A stretch of DNA of 64,000 bases from Actinomucor elegans (lineage: Eukaryota > Mucoromycota > Mucoromycetes > Mucorales > Mucoraceae), in the NCBI GenBank assembly GCA_026027325.1, contig JAMSLZ010000006.1:1054001-1118000 (forward strand), given 5' to 3'. A program made the position numbers and the translations under genes. Each line of letters begins with the position of its first letter. The first letter of the stretch is position 1. Below, in pieces: positions 52,073 through 64,000 of the stretch. Below the pieces are notes generated by a model, which was given only the letters and a program-made list of their open reading frames with translations, did no database searches and was not told the origin of the DNA.

Positions 52073-54277
52073 CTAAGCTTTCTGCTTGATATGCACAACG
52101 ACGCTACTATATGACTTGGAAGTCAAATAAGGCAAATCTAAACCTTTATGCATTAACACAGCTCCGGACTTTGTCCCTTCATATACAGGATGCCCAGGAT
52201 CTGTACCCCAGATACAGACATCATATAAAGCAAATGCAATCAGACGACGCAAACGAATAGGCCGTAAAGGTAACCAAAAGGGACTCGTTTGTCTAAACGC
52301 CAGTACTACAGCTTCATTCCCCATTTTCAGATTTGTTTGCGTCACTGCAGTGTAAGAACATGGCTGTTGAGACGCATTGGGCACTACCAACCAGTCCAGA
52401 TTACCAAACTGTAGCACATGGCGTAGTTTTTTATATAGTTGAATCCAGAGCAGGAATTGTATCGCGTCATCATCATGCAGTTTGTTCAAATCAGACCCAA
52501 TACCCAAAGAGCCCATAAAAGAGACATGGAAGCGATATGAGATGGGGATTAGCGAGAAAGGATCGTCATTGGGCGAGTCAGTTACCCAACAGCTCATGAT
52601 ATTAGAAGGCATAACAAATGAGGCACCATACTGAATCATGAGGCGGGCATCAGGGCGCGTATTATCACTAGGCCAACAAGATTCTACCCTTTTAAGTACT
52701 GAGAGATCTGCTCTGCCGCCACCACTGCAGCAGGTTTCTATGCGTACTAGGCCAGTCGATTGCTTGATCTTTTTCACTAGCCGTTCAAAACAAAGGACGT
52801 GTTCCACCCATACCTCTTGATCATACTCAGAACCTGCTTCTGAGATGGGCCTGTTCATATCCCACTTGATGTAATCAATACCGACTGAATTGACCAAAGC
52901 AATAATAGTGGTACTGAGATAGTTAAACACTTCTGGTTTACCGATATTTAAAACCAATTGATTTCGTTCCAAATGGCGTGTTCGATCAGGATAATGGTAT
53001 ACCCAATCTGGATGCTCTCGGTACAAGTTAGAGTCAGGATTTACCATCTCTGGCTCAAACCATACACCAAATTTCATACCCAAATTATGGACATAGTCAG
53101 CCAAAGGCTTCAAACCTTCAGGAAATTTTCGCTGATCAGCAAACCAGTCACCCAAGCCTGCTTTATCTGAATTACGGTTATGAAACCAACCATCGTCCAA
53201 GACAAACATCTCCATACCAAGCTCTGCAGCCTTTTTCGCCATCTGCTTTTGGTTTTCAAGATTCACATTAAACGCATACGCTTCCCAGCCGTTATAAAGT
53301 ACTGGAGCAAATGTATCAGGCTCTGCCACCAGTTCCAAGTCTCTGTTATCTCTAATATAGTTCGCTAGCGATCGACGTGCGCCTGATAACCCTTCTGCTG
53401 TATATCCAGCTACAAATGTAGGCAACTCAAGCACAGGATCATTTGCAGTAAGGCAATATTCAAAATCTCGATCGTGTATGCCTCCCGTAACAATGAGCTT
53501 GCCTTCAATATCTGTATGCGCTTCTATTTTCCAGTTTCCACTCCAACCCAATGATCCGAAATACACTTCACAATCATTATGTTCGCCGTCACTTGTTGAA
53601 TCCTTAATGGCAAAGTAAGGATACGCTTGTGCTGAAGGAATGCCGCGTGTGGATTCCAGAACCTGAGATGTACCAGGCCGTAATGAATGTCGCTGGACTT
53701 GTGTCTCGCAGGCCCAGGCACCTGCCAAAGTAAACAGCTCGCGCTGGCTGTGGTTGGCTGGAGCAGGAATATGCCAAGCACACGTCTGAGCTTTACTTAC
53801 AACAAACCGCGAAAGCTCGCCAAGGTTTGATATATGGGTTTGGCGAATAATTAAATCATTGTCAATATCTAACTGGTAAATGAGTTTGACTTGACAGTCG
53901 TAGTGTTTTCGATCAACGAGCGTCAGCACAAGTTCGCGTTTATTAGTAGCCACTCTGCTGTGGGTATATACGAGATCTAATTCCCGTGTTCCATTATCAA
54001 ACTTGATGCGAAGGACATCAGGTCCATAACGTAGCCCACCAAATGCAGGAAATTCTTCGGTGGCAGAGGTCATGGCAGGATCTTGGGAACTGCGTTCTTC
54101 AGGTAATTTGACGGGTAGATCGATATCTTTGGGAGTAAGAAGGCGAGGGCCCCAATATAGATTGAGAACGGTGCCAGAGGCCTTTTCTACGCCTATTACA
54201 TAACAAGTGTTACGCGTAGTAATGTACCAGACATGTTCTTGTAAGTGAGGTTCAATTCCGGGCTTCAAGATTTGCAT
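52073..54277 (-). CDS. Intracellular GH36 alpha-galactosidase, 734 aa
   Basis: One exon with no signal peptide. The N-terminal beta-sandwich precedes the barrel, where GH36 motifs are clear: YNGWEAYAFNV (about 328-338), FVLDDGWF (358-365), FGVWFEPEMV (403-412), nucleophile D473 in DYIKWDMNRP, the substrate loop CCSGGGRAD (516-524), and acid/base D538 in CWPSDNTRPDAR. The enzyme releases alpha-1,6-linked galactose (melibiose, raffinose-type sugars). Lack of a secretion signal suggests it acts on imported sugars. Both the length and the motif layout match bacterial GH36 enzymes closely. It is intronless in an intron-rich region, so an old transfer is possible. Confidence 0.93.
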   Translation of the reverse strand: MQILKPGIEPHLQEHVWYITTRNTCYVIGVEKASGTVLNLYWGPRLLTPKDIDLPVKLPEERSSQDPAMTSATEEFPAFGGLRYGPDVLRIKFDNGTRELDLVYTHSRVATNKRELVLTLVDRKHYDCQVKLIYQLDIDNDLIIRQTHISNLGELSRFVVSKAQTCAWHIPAPANHSQRELFTLAGAWACETQVQRHSLRPGTSQVLESTRGIPSAQAYPYFAIKDSTSDGEHNDCEVYFGSLGWSGNWKIEAHTDIEGKLIVTGGIHDRDFEYCLTANDPVLELPTFVAGYTAEGLSGARRSLANYIRDNRDLELVAEPDTFAPVLYNGWEAYAFNVNLENQKQMAKKAAELGMEMFVLDDGWFHNRNSDKAGLGDWFADQRKFPEGLKPLADYVHNLGMKFGVWFEPEMVNPDSNLYREHPDWVYHYPDRTRHLERNQLVLNIGKPEVFNYLSTTIIALVNSVGIDYIKWDMNRPISEAGSEYDQEVWVEHVLCFERLVKKIKQSTGLVRIETCCSGGGRADLSVLKRVESCWPSDNTRPDARLMIQYGASFVMPSNIMSCWVTDSPNDDPFSLIPISYRFHVSFMGSLGIGSDLNKLHDDDAIQFLLWIQLYKKLRHVLQFGNLDWLVVPNASQQPCSYTAVTQTNLKMGNEAVVLAFRQTSPFWLPLRPIRLRRLIAFALYDVCIWGTDPGHPVYEGTKSGAVLMHKGLDLPYLTSKSYSSVVVHIKQKA

Positions 54278-56113
54278 TTTATGTTGTATAAATCAGTTGC
54301 AATGAGCTTTAGTGCATCATTTGACTGCATTGCGTTACATTGGTATCCCGCTAGTACTTTCCGAATTTTATTGGCCACCAACGATTTTATAAGTAAAGCC
54401 GCTAGCGCTGTTTGAAGTTCATTTAGTAAGTTGATTTCAAATCACCTCTTCACTATGTTCATAGTCAAAACGATATCAACAGTTTTAGTTAATTAGTATA
54501 AGGGACTGAAACATAGCTTGTAGTATCTAGTTGTGTGTAATACTTATAAAATGGAAGCTCGTACAATGTGTACTCGTTACTGAGATTTTCATTTATTTCC
54601 TTTGAGATAACTCTTTTTTCAATCAAAAACTCAACATAAGTGTGTCCTGCCTGTCTCAATGAATACAGGAAAAACTAGTTATTCTCAATAATGATTATGA
54701 TACGAAATGTAAGTTTTCTATCAAATATACTAGTTTTATTTAGAAAACTTTGAACAAGGCCGTTTAGAATTTAGTTTTTAAATTGATACAAAGGCCTGTA
54801 GTTTCCACTAGCATTACAATACTAACTGTCTCAGTTGGGTTTGTATGGCATTTCTTTCTCCTCAAAATTGGATACTTTATCAGCATCAAAGAAGCGTCCT
54901 TTCGTTTACTCTCGGAAACAGCAAGATTATTTGTCTCTTCTTTTCACTATCATATATAGTGCAGTACATTCTACTGTTAGAATGTTCTCAAACCTGGAAA
55001 GGTAATTGCAGTTACTCTCATTTTTAAGTAATCCATTTTGGAAAGACTCTTAATTAGGGGATACGGCGTTCCAAGCCATCATTAGACGCATTTTCTTTTT
55101 TCCACTATATACCATTTTTCTTCCTTAACGCCGTGTCTAGCATCGATCTACACAAATTGTATTAAAAAAGTGTGTGTAAAATTTAATAGCAAATTCAATG
55201 ATGCAAATAGCACTCAGTATTTCATTAGGTTCATGGGATCATTCGTAGTATAGTTTCACCGTTGAATCTTTTAGAAATGTGATCATAATACGGATACTTG
55301 GTATTAAAAGAAACGTATATATAAATATAAAAAAAAAACGTGCATATTCTCTTGATTGTTTTACCTATGTTTGTTACAAGTAATGCATTTAAGTATTGCT
55401 TTCTCGTTCTATGAAATAAAAAGAAAATTTACCAATTTGAGCTCAAAGGCATGCCCTTGGTTATTTATTTATTTTATTTTGAAATCAGGCCCTTTTTAGC
55501 TCATGCACATCTTTTCTTAAACATCACAGTCATCGGTAGTTTCCAGTTTAAAATCTTACCTGATGACTATGAGAACCATTGTCCAATTGAAGATCGAGGA
55601 TTATATTATATATTAGGGATACGCTATAAATTGCAAGTGTTTTTTGTAGCATGGATGTACAAGATCAATAGATTACTCGATTGATCTCGGTTTCATGCCA
55701 CACCTAATGACTAATATATGTTAAAGTGCTATATCTATTGGGGACTATAGTTAGCCCAGGCACTGCGAGTACACTATACATGTATGATCGACAATAAGCT
55801 GCATGCGTTTCCTTATAAACAATCTATAAGAGCTGTATATCTTTCGGCCGATTTTGATTTTAATATTGTTCCTGAAAAGCAGACTGCGCCCAAAAGAGCT
55901 ACTACATCTATTAACATTTTTCTTTGTGGAATAATTGAGTTTGGTTGGTTCCCATTCTAGAAAGCCTTTGAGTTGACCAGATCATAGTACCTTGAACCTC
56001 TCTCCAATTCTAGCAGTCCAAATTTTTCTGACAGTATGAAAATCAAGTTACTGGCCTCTGTTAATATAAGATGACACGTACAATGTTAAATTTATTACAG
56101 TAACTGTAAGCTA
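54278..56113. other. 1.8-kb intergenic region
   Basis: AT-rich, with no supported gene. A 77-codon open frame at 55451-55684 has hydrophobic content but no motif or clear promoter and is probably chance. Confidence 0.55.
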
Positions 56114-58513
56114 TTATGTAGTCTTTTTTAAAGGAGGCACTAATTCATAGCCTTGTTCAGCCTCATTCAATACAGCCGTACTATTACGTCTTAAAGTCCA
56201 CCTGTGAATCATGTCTGATGCTTTTTGAACAGCTTCCAACTGCCCCACATCATCCAAGATGCTCTGATTGGCAATAGAAGGCTGTACTAACGGCACTAAC
56301 TTGGGCCAGTCCACAAAAACTGCTCCATTCTGTTGAATAAACAGCCAGCAAGTCACTGCCACTGCAAACAAGAACGATAAAACCGAAATATGTATAAGAG
56401 AGGACTGTATACTGAACAGATCTGGTGAAAACAAAACAACGAGAAACAATGCAAGGGATATGAACAAGTAGAGAGGAACCAGTTTGACAAGGATAGATGA
56501 AGGTGCGACTTTGAACGGGCTATGAGAGTATATCAATGGGACTTGGTACTTTCCAAGTATTAAATCGATACCATCTTGCCTTGAGCCATCTAAATAGTTG
56601 TTTTTGATATAGCGAATAGCCGAGTTATTAAAGTCATTAATCATTCCTTGTCTTGTACGGCTGCCGCTTCTAGTGAAGTCGGTCTTCAGCGCACCCGTAC
56701 CCGAATAAGGAATACTGAGCGCATCTGCATTATCAGCCCAAACTATAAAAGCAAGTCAATATATTGCTTGTATCTTTCTTTTTGTAGGCGTACCATTCTT
56801 GAAGACTTGCATAAACTGCTCGTCATTTTCAATCACTTCTGTGGATTGTAAAATGCCGATATCACGCAACTGCCGATTAAGGACCCATCGACCTATTGTG
56901 CTCTGCACAACGTTGGTCCTATCCAAACAGTCCATGCAATTAGAACGTACGACTGATGTCTGTGCTTTCCGTAACATGGGCACCTCAGAAGTGCCGTCAA
57001 ATAGACAGTAACTTTGTGTTCTCAGATCAGATTCCAATTGATCCACCAACAGCTGAACACGTGCCCATCTCATCTTGCGGCACTCGTGGTGGAAATCGAA
57101 ATGAATATATTTCAGTCTAGCATCTGCTAGCTCTTTGACTACGTTGGCATACAATTGCCCTACAGGATACTCGTATCCTTTAGTATTTGTCAAATTGACC
57201 AAGATTTGAGGTCCATAATACTTGATTTGCTGATCAAAATGTGCCCGTGATGCATTTATCACTTTTTCGTCTGCCAGATTGGCATTGACCCACAGTTTGG
57301 GTGTGTATCGTGTATTTGGGATTTGGCCCCAGAAGGCGGGCATACTACCACGCGTTTGTACAAACGAGGCACGGATGAGGTTGTTCTGTATCAATGATTT
57401 GGATGGATCGCATAGCAAGAGTTGCTCTGTCTCGACAAAGTTGGAAGCAGCACCGTTCTGATCGAGCCCACGAGAGAAATAACGAGTACCTGCACGTTCT
57501 TGGCTACGTCGACTGATGAGAGCAAATGTTACTGCTCTATTATGAATAACTGTTGGTGTAATGGCTACAACTAGATAGTAGGAAATATGAATATATGTTT
57601 ATATAAGGCTCATGTACACTTACAGCCTTGTATGACAGGCAGAATAAATGAGCTAAACTATGGTTCGAAAGCTTGTCAATAGATGAATGATAAAGAAACC
57701 AGTGACTTACATCTCGGTTTGTTCTAGAATTGACAGTGGCAGATATCAACTTTTCACTCAAATATCTATTCCAAAAGAACCTTGTATCTGCCTAATTCAA
57801 TACGTTTATATCAGACTCTATTTAACTTAAACGAATAGCTTACATCTCTCCAACTACTGCCTGTTTTTTTATCCAACTCGGCCTGCTTTTGAACTGATAG
57901 CGTAATATCGTATGTATACGAATAGTAAAATCTGCCTTGTTTCAAATGATTATCCAGCAACTGAATATATCTTTGCTCATCATCCGATTGTTGGCTAGAA
58001 AGATTGCCTGTATGACGTGCTATCGGTAACATTTGAAAAGCTGTAGCACGATATACATCACAGCCTTGCATCAATGTGCCCACCCTTTGGCAGCTTGTGA
58101 TAACGATCATATATTCACCTAGTATAATCATAGTGTTGACTAATTAAGTTTTGGTATGAATACTGCTCTTTATTACCTGCTATAAGCTTGATGAAGCCTA
58201 AAATACCATATACTACTATTTCTCTTTCAATAGGCGCGTTTTGTATCGGTGGGGCTGTAAAGACACGTTAGATCTTCTGAAAGCATGTATGAACACATTC
58301 GAAAGCTACCATTTAGTTGCAATTCACCAGAATCTCGATAGACTGTCAGTGTTTCTATATGGTCTAGTGTCGGCTGTCCTTTTGCCGGCGTTATTAAAGG
58401 TGTAAAATGATAGGATTCATTGGTGATACATCTAGTAAAAAGGGATATTAGGCCAATTTGATATCATAGTAACCTAGGTTTTCTGCTCACAGTTCAAGTT
58501 GATCGTATATCAT
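56114..58513 (-). CDS. SAC1: Sac1 phosphoinositide (PI4P) phosphatase, 672 aa
   Basis: Exons in transcript order 58513-58491, 58431-58310, 58254-58177, 58118-57844, 57791-57711, 57657-57624, 57570-56794 and 56742-56114 join in phase. The start is MIYDQLEL, a 23-nt exon matching the family N terminus. The catalytic CX5R(T/S) loop is SNCMDCLDRTNVVQ, preceded by HFDFHHECRKMRWARV. RYFSRGLDQNG, FVQTRGSMPAFW and WADNADALSIPYSGTGALKTDFTR complete the Sac domain. Two C-terminal transmembrane segments (LVPLYLFISLALFLVVLF, LFAVAVTCWLFI) match ER/Golgi-anchored Sac1, which hydrolyses PI4P and controls lipid transfer. It starts 97 bp after the stop of the Fig4 gene, same strand. Confidence 0.95.
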
Positions 58514-58612
58514 AGTCTAATATTATGCTTAAAAACAAGATAGATAACAAAGAAAAAAAAAAGGCTTTATTGGGGTTTATCCCATTTTCCCCCGAGATTT
58601 AAAACTCATAGT

Positions 58613-61600
58613 TTAGTCAGTTACACTAGTGGATGATTGCTTTTGAGGCACTTGCATCGATTGCGAAGAGGGATACTTGCCATTTCGTAAATAGCTGGCA
58701 TAGCCTTCAAATCGTTTCCTAGCATTACCGCTCCATTCTCGACTGACTTGTACTGAAGCAGCTCGACGCGGTATATCTACATAAGTATTATACACTTGTT
58801 CATCCAGGCTTGTAGTTTTAATTGCTGAAGGATGCTCGTCCAATGCATTCTTATGGATATAATTTTGGTACTGCTGAAACTCTGGAAAATTTTCGACGCT
58901 GGTATAGTTGGTTCGATCACCATGTGTCACCGTCAGTTTCTCAATGTTTTTAAACTGTTGGGTATATCTACATAGTACATGTTTAGTGGAAAGCCTGATT
59001 AACTTGTGTTTTACCTTTTATATTCTTTATGCTCGCCATGAGTAATGCTTGGCTCCAAATTACGCTGTGTAATACCTTCGATCGTCCAAGCAGGGGCTTT
59101 TTCTTTGCCATTAGACTTATCCTCATCTTCAGGTTCATTCATTTCTTTGAATGGGGCTGCGTGCGTGTTGGATGAGCTCTTGGCAACTCTCACAGTAAAA
59201 GGGCTCATATCCAATGCTTCTGCCTTGGTTAATCTACCAAAAAGAAATCAGCTCACATGCTCTGCAGTCATGCTATTGTACTTACTCTTCCTTTGCATGT
59301 GCGGACATTTTTAAAGGCCTATATTTTAGTGTACCATTCATATTGAACGTGAACAAACTATCAAGGCTTGTCAGCTCTTTATGGTCGTAGTATTCCACCC
59401 AATAGCCTTGATAAGGATCACTACAATCAGGATTTGTGGCAGGCACTCGGAGCTGCTTTGGTATCTCGAATAAACTAGTATCTTGCTCATATATCTTTGT
59501 TTCGAGCACTTCTTTGTTATACCAGTTGCGATAGCTATAATGACCGTTAGTAAATTGATACGTTCTGCTGAAATAGATACTTACTCGCGACGCAATGCTT
59601 TCTCTAGTGGGTGCTGGTTATGCAAATGATAATCAGAGCTTAGTTCCCAAAGCATGGGTTGACCATCACGCGTAACAAAGTTGCCAAGGAATAAGTTGAT
59701 AGCATCTTGCTTATCAGCGTCTATACTACAATGTAAGTCTCTTCCGCTAACAGATTCTTAAGGACTTACCAGAGAACGCATTGGCATAGAAACGACGAAT
59801 CGACTCAATCATATCGCGTGGATGACTGGTCCATTGGTTGATCTTTCTGTATGTTTCCATTGTATTCACAAGATGAGAGCCACCGTATTGTAAGGCAATG
59901 GTGTCTCCATGGTCATGATACATTTCCGTAAAAATGTTTACCGCATCTGAATCAAAGTCAATCTTGGGAGAAGCTATAACACCAAGAACATATAACTGAT
60001 GGCCCAAGGCACACTTGCCCATCAGAAATTGAGCAGCATTTGTTCTATCGAGACAATCAATACAGTTTGTTCTTAATACACCATTCTGTCTGGATTGCTT
60101 TAACCTATAGAACAAGTTAGCAGTAGGACTTAATTAGTGGGGTGATGTTACTCTTCAGCATTTGATCCAATGCCACTCTGAAAGAACCCTGTGGTTTCCA
60201 TAGTATCGTCTGCTATTTTTTCCAAAAAGCCAATGACATCTTGATCATGACTAGAGTTATTTAGTTTCTAATACTATTAGATGCGGGAAACGGCGGCTTT
60301 ACCTCTTGGATGCTCTAGACATATCCCAAGCAATATACTTTATCTTTTTATCATCTGGTAAAAACTGATTCAAGTAAGCGATAGCCTCTTGGAACTCTTT
60401 TCCCAAAATCGACTCTCGCTTTGTCTTTTCCTTTTGCTTGATCAAGTTTAGAACAATACATGGTGTACCATATCTTTTGAATATATTCTCGAAATGAAGC
60501 GCTGCGGCCGAGAAAAAAGGATCCACGACGTTTACTATCTACAAGTTAGCTATTGTACTGATTAATGGCTTGCTACTTACATTCAATAGGTGGCTTTGGT
60601 GACATATTAGTAGTATCTTGCGACCAGATCAATGGAATAGATCCTCTGTGCTGAACATACGAGGTATATCGAGGATTTCCATATAAATAGTCTGTGGAAT
60701 GGAATGAAGTAGTGGCCATATCGGTCACGATTTGCTCAGTTTCTACATCGTTTGCCACAAAGCCTTTATCATTGACACCGCGCTTCAAGAAACGCGCACC
60801 AGCAAAATACCTTGATCTTCTGGCTATCAAGGTCACTACAATGCTCTTGCCAAATACCGAGATTTCTATCATTTGAGTCAATTTAACTGCTATCTATTGC
60901 TTCTAAATACGTACTTGCTTGGTCTACAAATCCATATATCAGGGGCAATATCCATCCCGATCGACTGTTGAGGTTTTTAAATCCAGAACTAAGTAAATAG
61001 TGATTCCATACAAACATATCATTATGTAATAAACCAGGACTTGTATCAGTTTGGCCAGGCTTTGCCAGTGGAGGCTGAGTCAAATTATTCTGCAGCGAAT
61101 TTGTTATATCATATGTATAAGAAAAGTAAAAGTTTTTTGCTAGATCAATGTTTTGAAAGGTAGCTACATAGCGCGCTTCATCCGAGTTTTTATCAATCTT
61201 GGTGCCTAGTCCAATAGGAACCAAGCGCGTCTCATCAATGTGATAGATGTAATGACCTCCTAACAATGCCACTTGTCTGCGTTTCGTAATAAAGATCATG
61301 TACCAACCTTGTGTAAACCGAACAAAACCCACTATGCCATAAATACGCATGGGTGACAGCTGCAGACCTCCTACGCTAAGATTGCCGTCTTCAATCATTT
61401 TCAGCAACCGCGTCTTTTCAGGTTCAGTATAAAGCACATCGTCCTCGATTACCACGAGGTCTGTTGGGTTTGTACGATGGATTTGAAGTACTCGATACCG
61501 GTTTTTGGCTTGGTTGGTGCCTACGAGATAGTATCTCTGTAAAAATATAAGCAAAAGACGCGTATATCTAAGCAAGATGCATACCGTTTTTGTTTCATAT

Positions 61601-61806
61601 AGTTGAAATTGGCTCATTGTAAACCGAGGATGGGCCCAACTTATGGCATCCTTCTTTTGATCTCGAGGTGTGTCCTCGGGAATCGTTGGTATTACTTCTT
61701 CTTTCTTGGGTAACTCGGGTACTTGAGCAGCCAAGTATTGATCATTCAAGGTCTCTTGGTTGTCATTAAATATCTGGGCATCTTGATTCATTGTAAAAAA
61801 GGACAT
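58613..61806 (-). CDS. FIG4: Fig4 PI(3,5)P2 5-phosphatase (SAC domain), 917 aa
   Basis: Exons in transcript order 61806-61585, 61536-60915, 60865-60581, 60534-60303, 60250-60152, 60104-59770, 59720-59585, 59534-59286, 59233-59015 and 58967-58613 join in phase. Fig4 signatures: [68 protein letters not shown], catalytic [50 protein letters not shown]. Fig4 works with Fab1/Vac14 on the vacuole or late endosome to turn over PI(3,5)P2. No transmembrane segment is seen, as expected. An in-frame ATG five codons downstream of the chosen start is also possible. The tandem Sac1 neighbour is a distant paralogue. Confidence 0.94.
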
Positions 61807-61938
61807 TGGAACAAAATAAGAAGAAAAAGAAGTAAATAGTGAAACTTTATATAGTAAATAGTGCTTTGATTCGATTTATTTCCCTTTTGATTATATCAAA
61901 AATCTACGTTTTATATAAAAAAGAAGAATAGTTTAAAT

Positions 61939-63005
61939 CTACTTGGCTTCATCAGCATCCTCGGGCTTGTTTTCAGCCTTGTCAGTTTCTATAGCAAACA
62001 GTCAGTATAAATATAACGTATGTAAATCAAGACTTACCATCCTGCAAATCAGAAGTCCACAAAGTCAAGTTATCTCTTAACAATTGCATGATAAGAGTAG
62101 AGTCCTTGTAAGATTCTTCAGAGAGGGTATCAAGTTCAGCAATAGCATCATCGAATGCTTGCTTGGCCAAATGACAAGCACGGTCGGGAGAGTTGAGGAT
62201 CTCGTAGTAGAAGACGGAGAAGTTCAAGGCGAGACCGAGACGGATAGGATGAGTAGGAGCTAATTCAGTTTGAGCAACATCGGTAGCGTTCTTGTAAGCA
62301 TCGTGAGCTTCAGTAGCAGCGTTCTTACGAGCATCACCAGTAAGGAACTCGGCGAGGTAACGGTGGTAATCACCCTTCATCTTGTAGTAGAAGACCTTGG
62401 ACTCACCACCTTGAGCGTTAGGAATCAAATCATCAGTCAAGACGTTCAAGATGTCTTGGCAGACCTCTTGAAGTTCATTCTCGATCTTTTGACGATAAGC
62501 CTTGATCTTTTCAACTTGGCTAGAGTTACCCTTGCTCTCTTCCTTTTGTTCAATAGATGAAACAATTCTCCAAGAGGCACGGCGAGCACCAATCACGTTC
62601 TTGTAAGCAACAGACAAAAGGTTACGTTCTTCAACGGTTAATTCAATACCCATCTAGAAACATGATGAGTTAATGTCTCTTAATCCCTTTGTTCTTTCTT
62701 ACCTTGGCGACTTCCTTGGTGAATTGAACCATTTCTAAAGAAGAAACACGTTGTTTTAGTTTCAGATGATACAGATGAGAACCTCGGATGAGCAAACTTA
62801 CCATCGTAACGTTCAGCTTGCTCGGCGAGCTTAGCCATGTAGACATTATTTTCGCGTTCCTATTAAATAGAAGTTAGAATATATAGTCATCTGGAATAAG
62901 ATGAAGAAAAGAAACTAGAAAGAATAACGAGATGATAAAGCTAGCCATCTCTACTCTTTTGTATTCTTTCTTCGAGAGCGCGTGTTTTATACTTACAGTA
63001 GCCAT
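61939..63005 (-). CDS. 14-3-3 protein, 254 aa
   Basis: Exons in transcript order 63005-62997 (only ATGGCTACT), 62859-62802, 62734-62703, 62653-62038 and 61988-61939 join in phase. Family motifs: [112 protein letters not shown]. The acidic tail ([15 protein letters not shown]) is usual. 14-3-3 dimers bind phosphoserine/threonine sites and regulate signalling, metabolism and cell cycle. The nine-nucleotide first exon means that simple ORF callers will miss the true N terminus. Confidence 0.96.
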
Positions 63006-64000
63006 GTTGTGTAATTAGTATTAATTAAATTTGTAATAAAGAAGATTAAAACCAAAATATTCTTTCTTCTGGTAACTAATAAAAAAATCTTTTTGCGAGG
63101 CGGAAAAAAAAAGACGTCATACGGTTGGATAAACTTTATTTCTTTCTCTTTCCATGTCTTTCCCTACTATTTATTTTGCTACACTATGATTTGTACCTTT
63201 CTTTTTGATATAATTAGAAAGCTAGAGTGGTGCAAGCTTAAGCCACCGTCTTCTTTTTCGGTTTTCCCTTGTATTATCACACTTGGACAAGATAATGCTT
63301 TGTCCAATCAGCTTATCCAATTAAAATAAACGCGTAGATGAGACGTGTCATAGCTTTCTGAGCTGTCGTAGTAACGCATTATTGTCAAATTCTCGGATCA
63401 TAGTAACCCGTAGCTGTCAAAAAAGCAGTCCCTAGCAACCAGTCAAATATTTGTCCTCATTAACAGTTTGCCTATCAAAGTACAGCCTACTGCAACCATC
63501 AACTATTAAACACGCGTTCCATATCAACTTGCGGTTATGTAGGAGCAAGCAGACCCTTTTCTGTTACTACATAGTGGCTCCCCTTTAATTAAGCGGGGAT
63601 AACATTGTCTAGGGAGAAACTCAGCTGCACATCTGAGTCAGTAAGGCTTAATTATGTAACAGCTTCTGTTAAACTGAGGTTCTAGTAGTTGCATCCATCC
63701 ATTTTGAGCATAAACTACAATTTTGATGCGAATTTGGACTGAGATTAACCAGGACATTTTGTGATTCATTACATTGCAACGTACACTCTGTTAGAATTCA
63801 GCAAAATTAATATACGCATTGCAATTTAGCTAAATAATAACTGCAATAGATAAAATATTTCATAAGTACATGTTTTAATCATCAGATGTGACATTAAACC
63901 TGAATCGTTTGAGAAATTTCAAGATGTTGAAAAAGCCGAAAATGGCCTAATCTCAGAAGAATTTCAAGGGTATACCCTTAAGCCCAAATTTTAAAAAAAT
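63006..64000. other. Terminal intergenic region
   Basis: Upstream promoter DNA of the 14-3-3 gene, then roughly 700 bp without a recognised gene, repeat or RNA to the window edge. Confidence 0.5.

Noticed and set aside
55451..55684. 77-codon hydrophobic open frame
   Set aside because: No family resemblance or clear regulatory context; likely chance in AT-rich DNA.
1..64000. CRISPR arrays, tRNA genes, bacterial operons
   Set aside because: No regularly spaced direct repeats and no cloverleaf could be found by eye; gene structure is eukaryotic. Very short tRNA-like matches cannot be excluded without a dedicated search.

Overview
This window looks like nuclear DNA of an early-diverging filamentous fungus, most likely Mucoromycota and probably Mucorales. 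The genes are dense and eukaryotic. They are cut by many very short introns (about 50-60 nt, GT...AG, with GTAAGT-like donors), and intergenic DNA is AT-rich with long poly-A/T runs. The gene set (SNF2 ATPase, PARN, COG8, BCS1, CCT8, Rab18, Fig4, Sac1, 14-3-3, Dph6) is typical fungal housekeeping. Exon boundaries given here were derived by hand from splice signals, reading phase and protein continuity.

Layout. 0-10.5 kb: 3' end of an SNF2-type remodeler, a small unknown protein, a WW/FF-domain splicing/elongation factor (-), an F-box/LRR protein, a frame-broken relic (-), a UBR7-type E3 ligase and a PARN deadenylase. 11-16 kb: a sparse region with three paralogous seed-maturation (SMP/LEA-like) stress-protein genes. 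16-25 kb: a bacterial-type cytidylate kinase, COG8 (-), a mitochondrial cysteine-synthase-like protein, BCS1 and deoxyribose-phosphate aldolase (-). 27-38 kb: Dph6 with two RidA-like domains, an acyl-CoA-synthetase-like enzyme, a SVP26/TEX261 ER-Golgi protein (-), CCT8 and ketopantoate reductase. 38-45 kb: an importin-alpha-like armadillo protein, a LYR-motif protein (-) and Rab18, the last two divergent from a short shared promoter.

44.8-47.9 kb is a mobile-DNA island and the most unusual part of the window. A 2,401-bp element starts 44 bp after the Rab18 stop codon. It is bounded by two apparently identical 239-bp direct repeats and encodes not a reverse transcriptase but a DDE transposase-like protein with a C-terminal chromodomain. 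About 350 bp further on is a near-perfect 139-bp inverted-repeat (fold-back) element next to a fragment of an unknown gene.

48-64 kb: a long gene-poor stretch leading to a Gti1/Pac2 (WOPR) transcription factor, an intronless GH36 alpha-galactosidase (-), then Sac1 and Fig4 phosphoinositide phosphatases in tandem (-, only 97 bp apart) and a 14-3-3 gene (-).

Shared themes include membrane traffic and phosphoinositides (COG8, SVP26, Rab18, Sac1, Fig4), mitochondria (BCS1, cysteine synthase-like, LYR protein) and RNA metabolism (WW-FF factor, PARN). Apart from the SMP cluster and the SAC-phosphatase pair, neighbours look functionally independent, as expected in a fungal chromosome.
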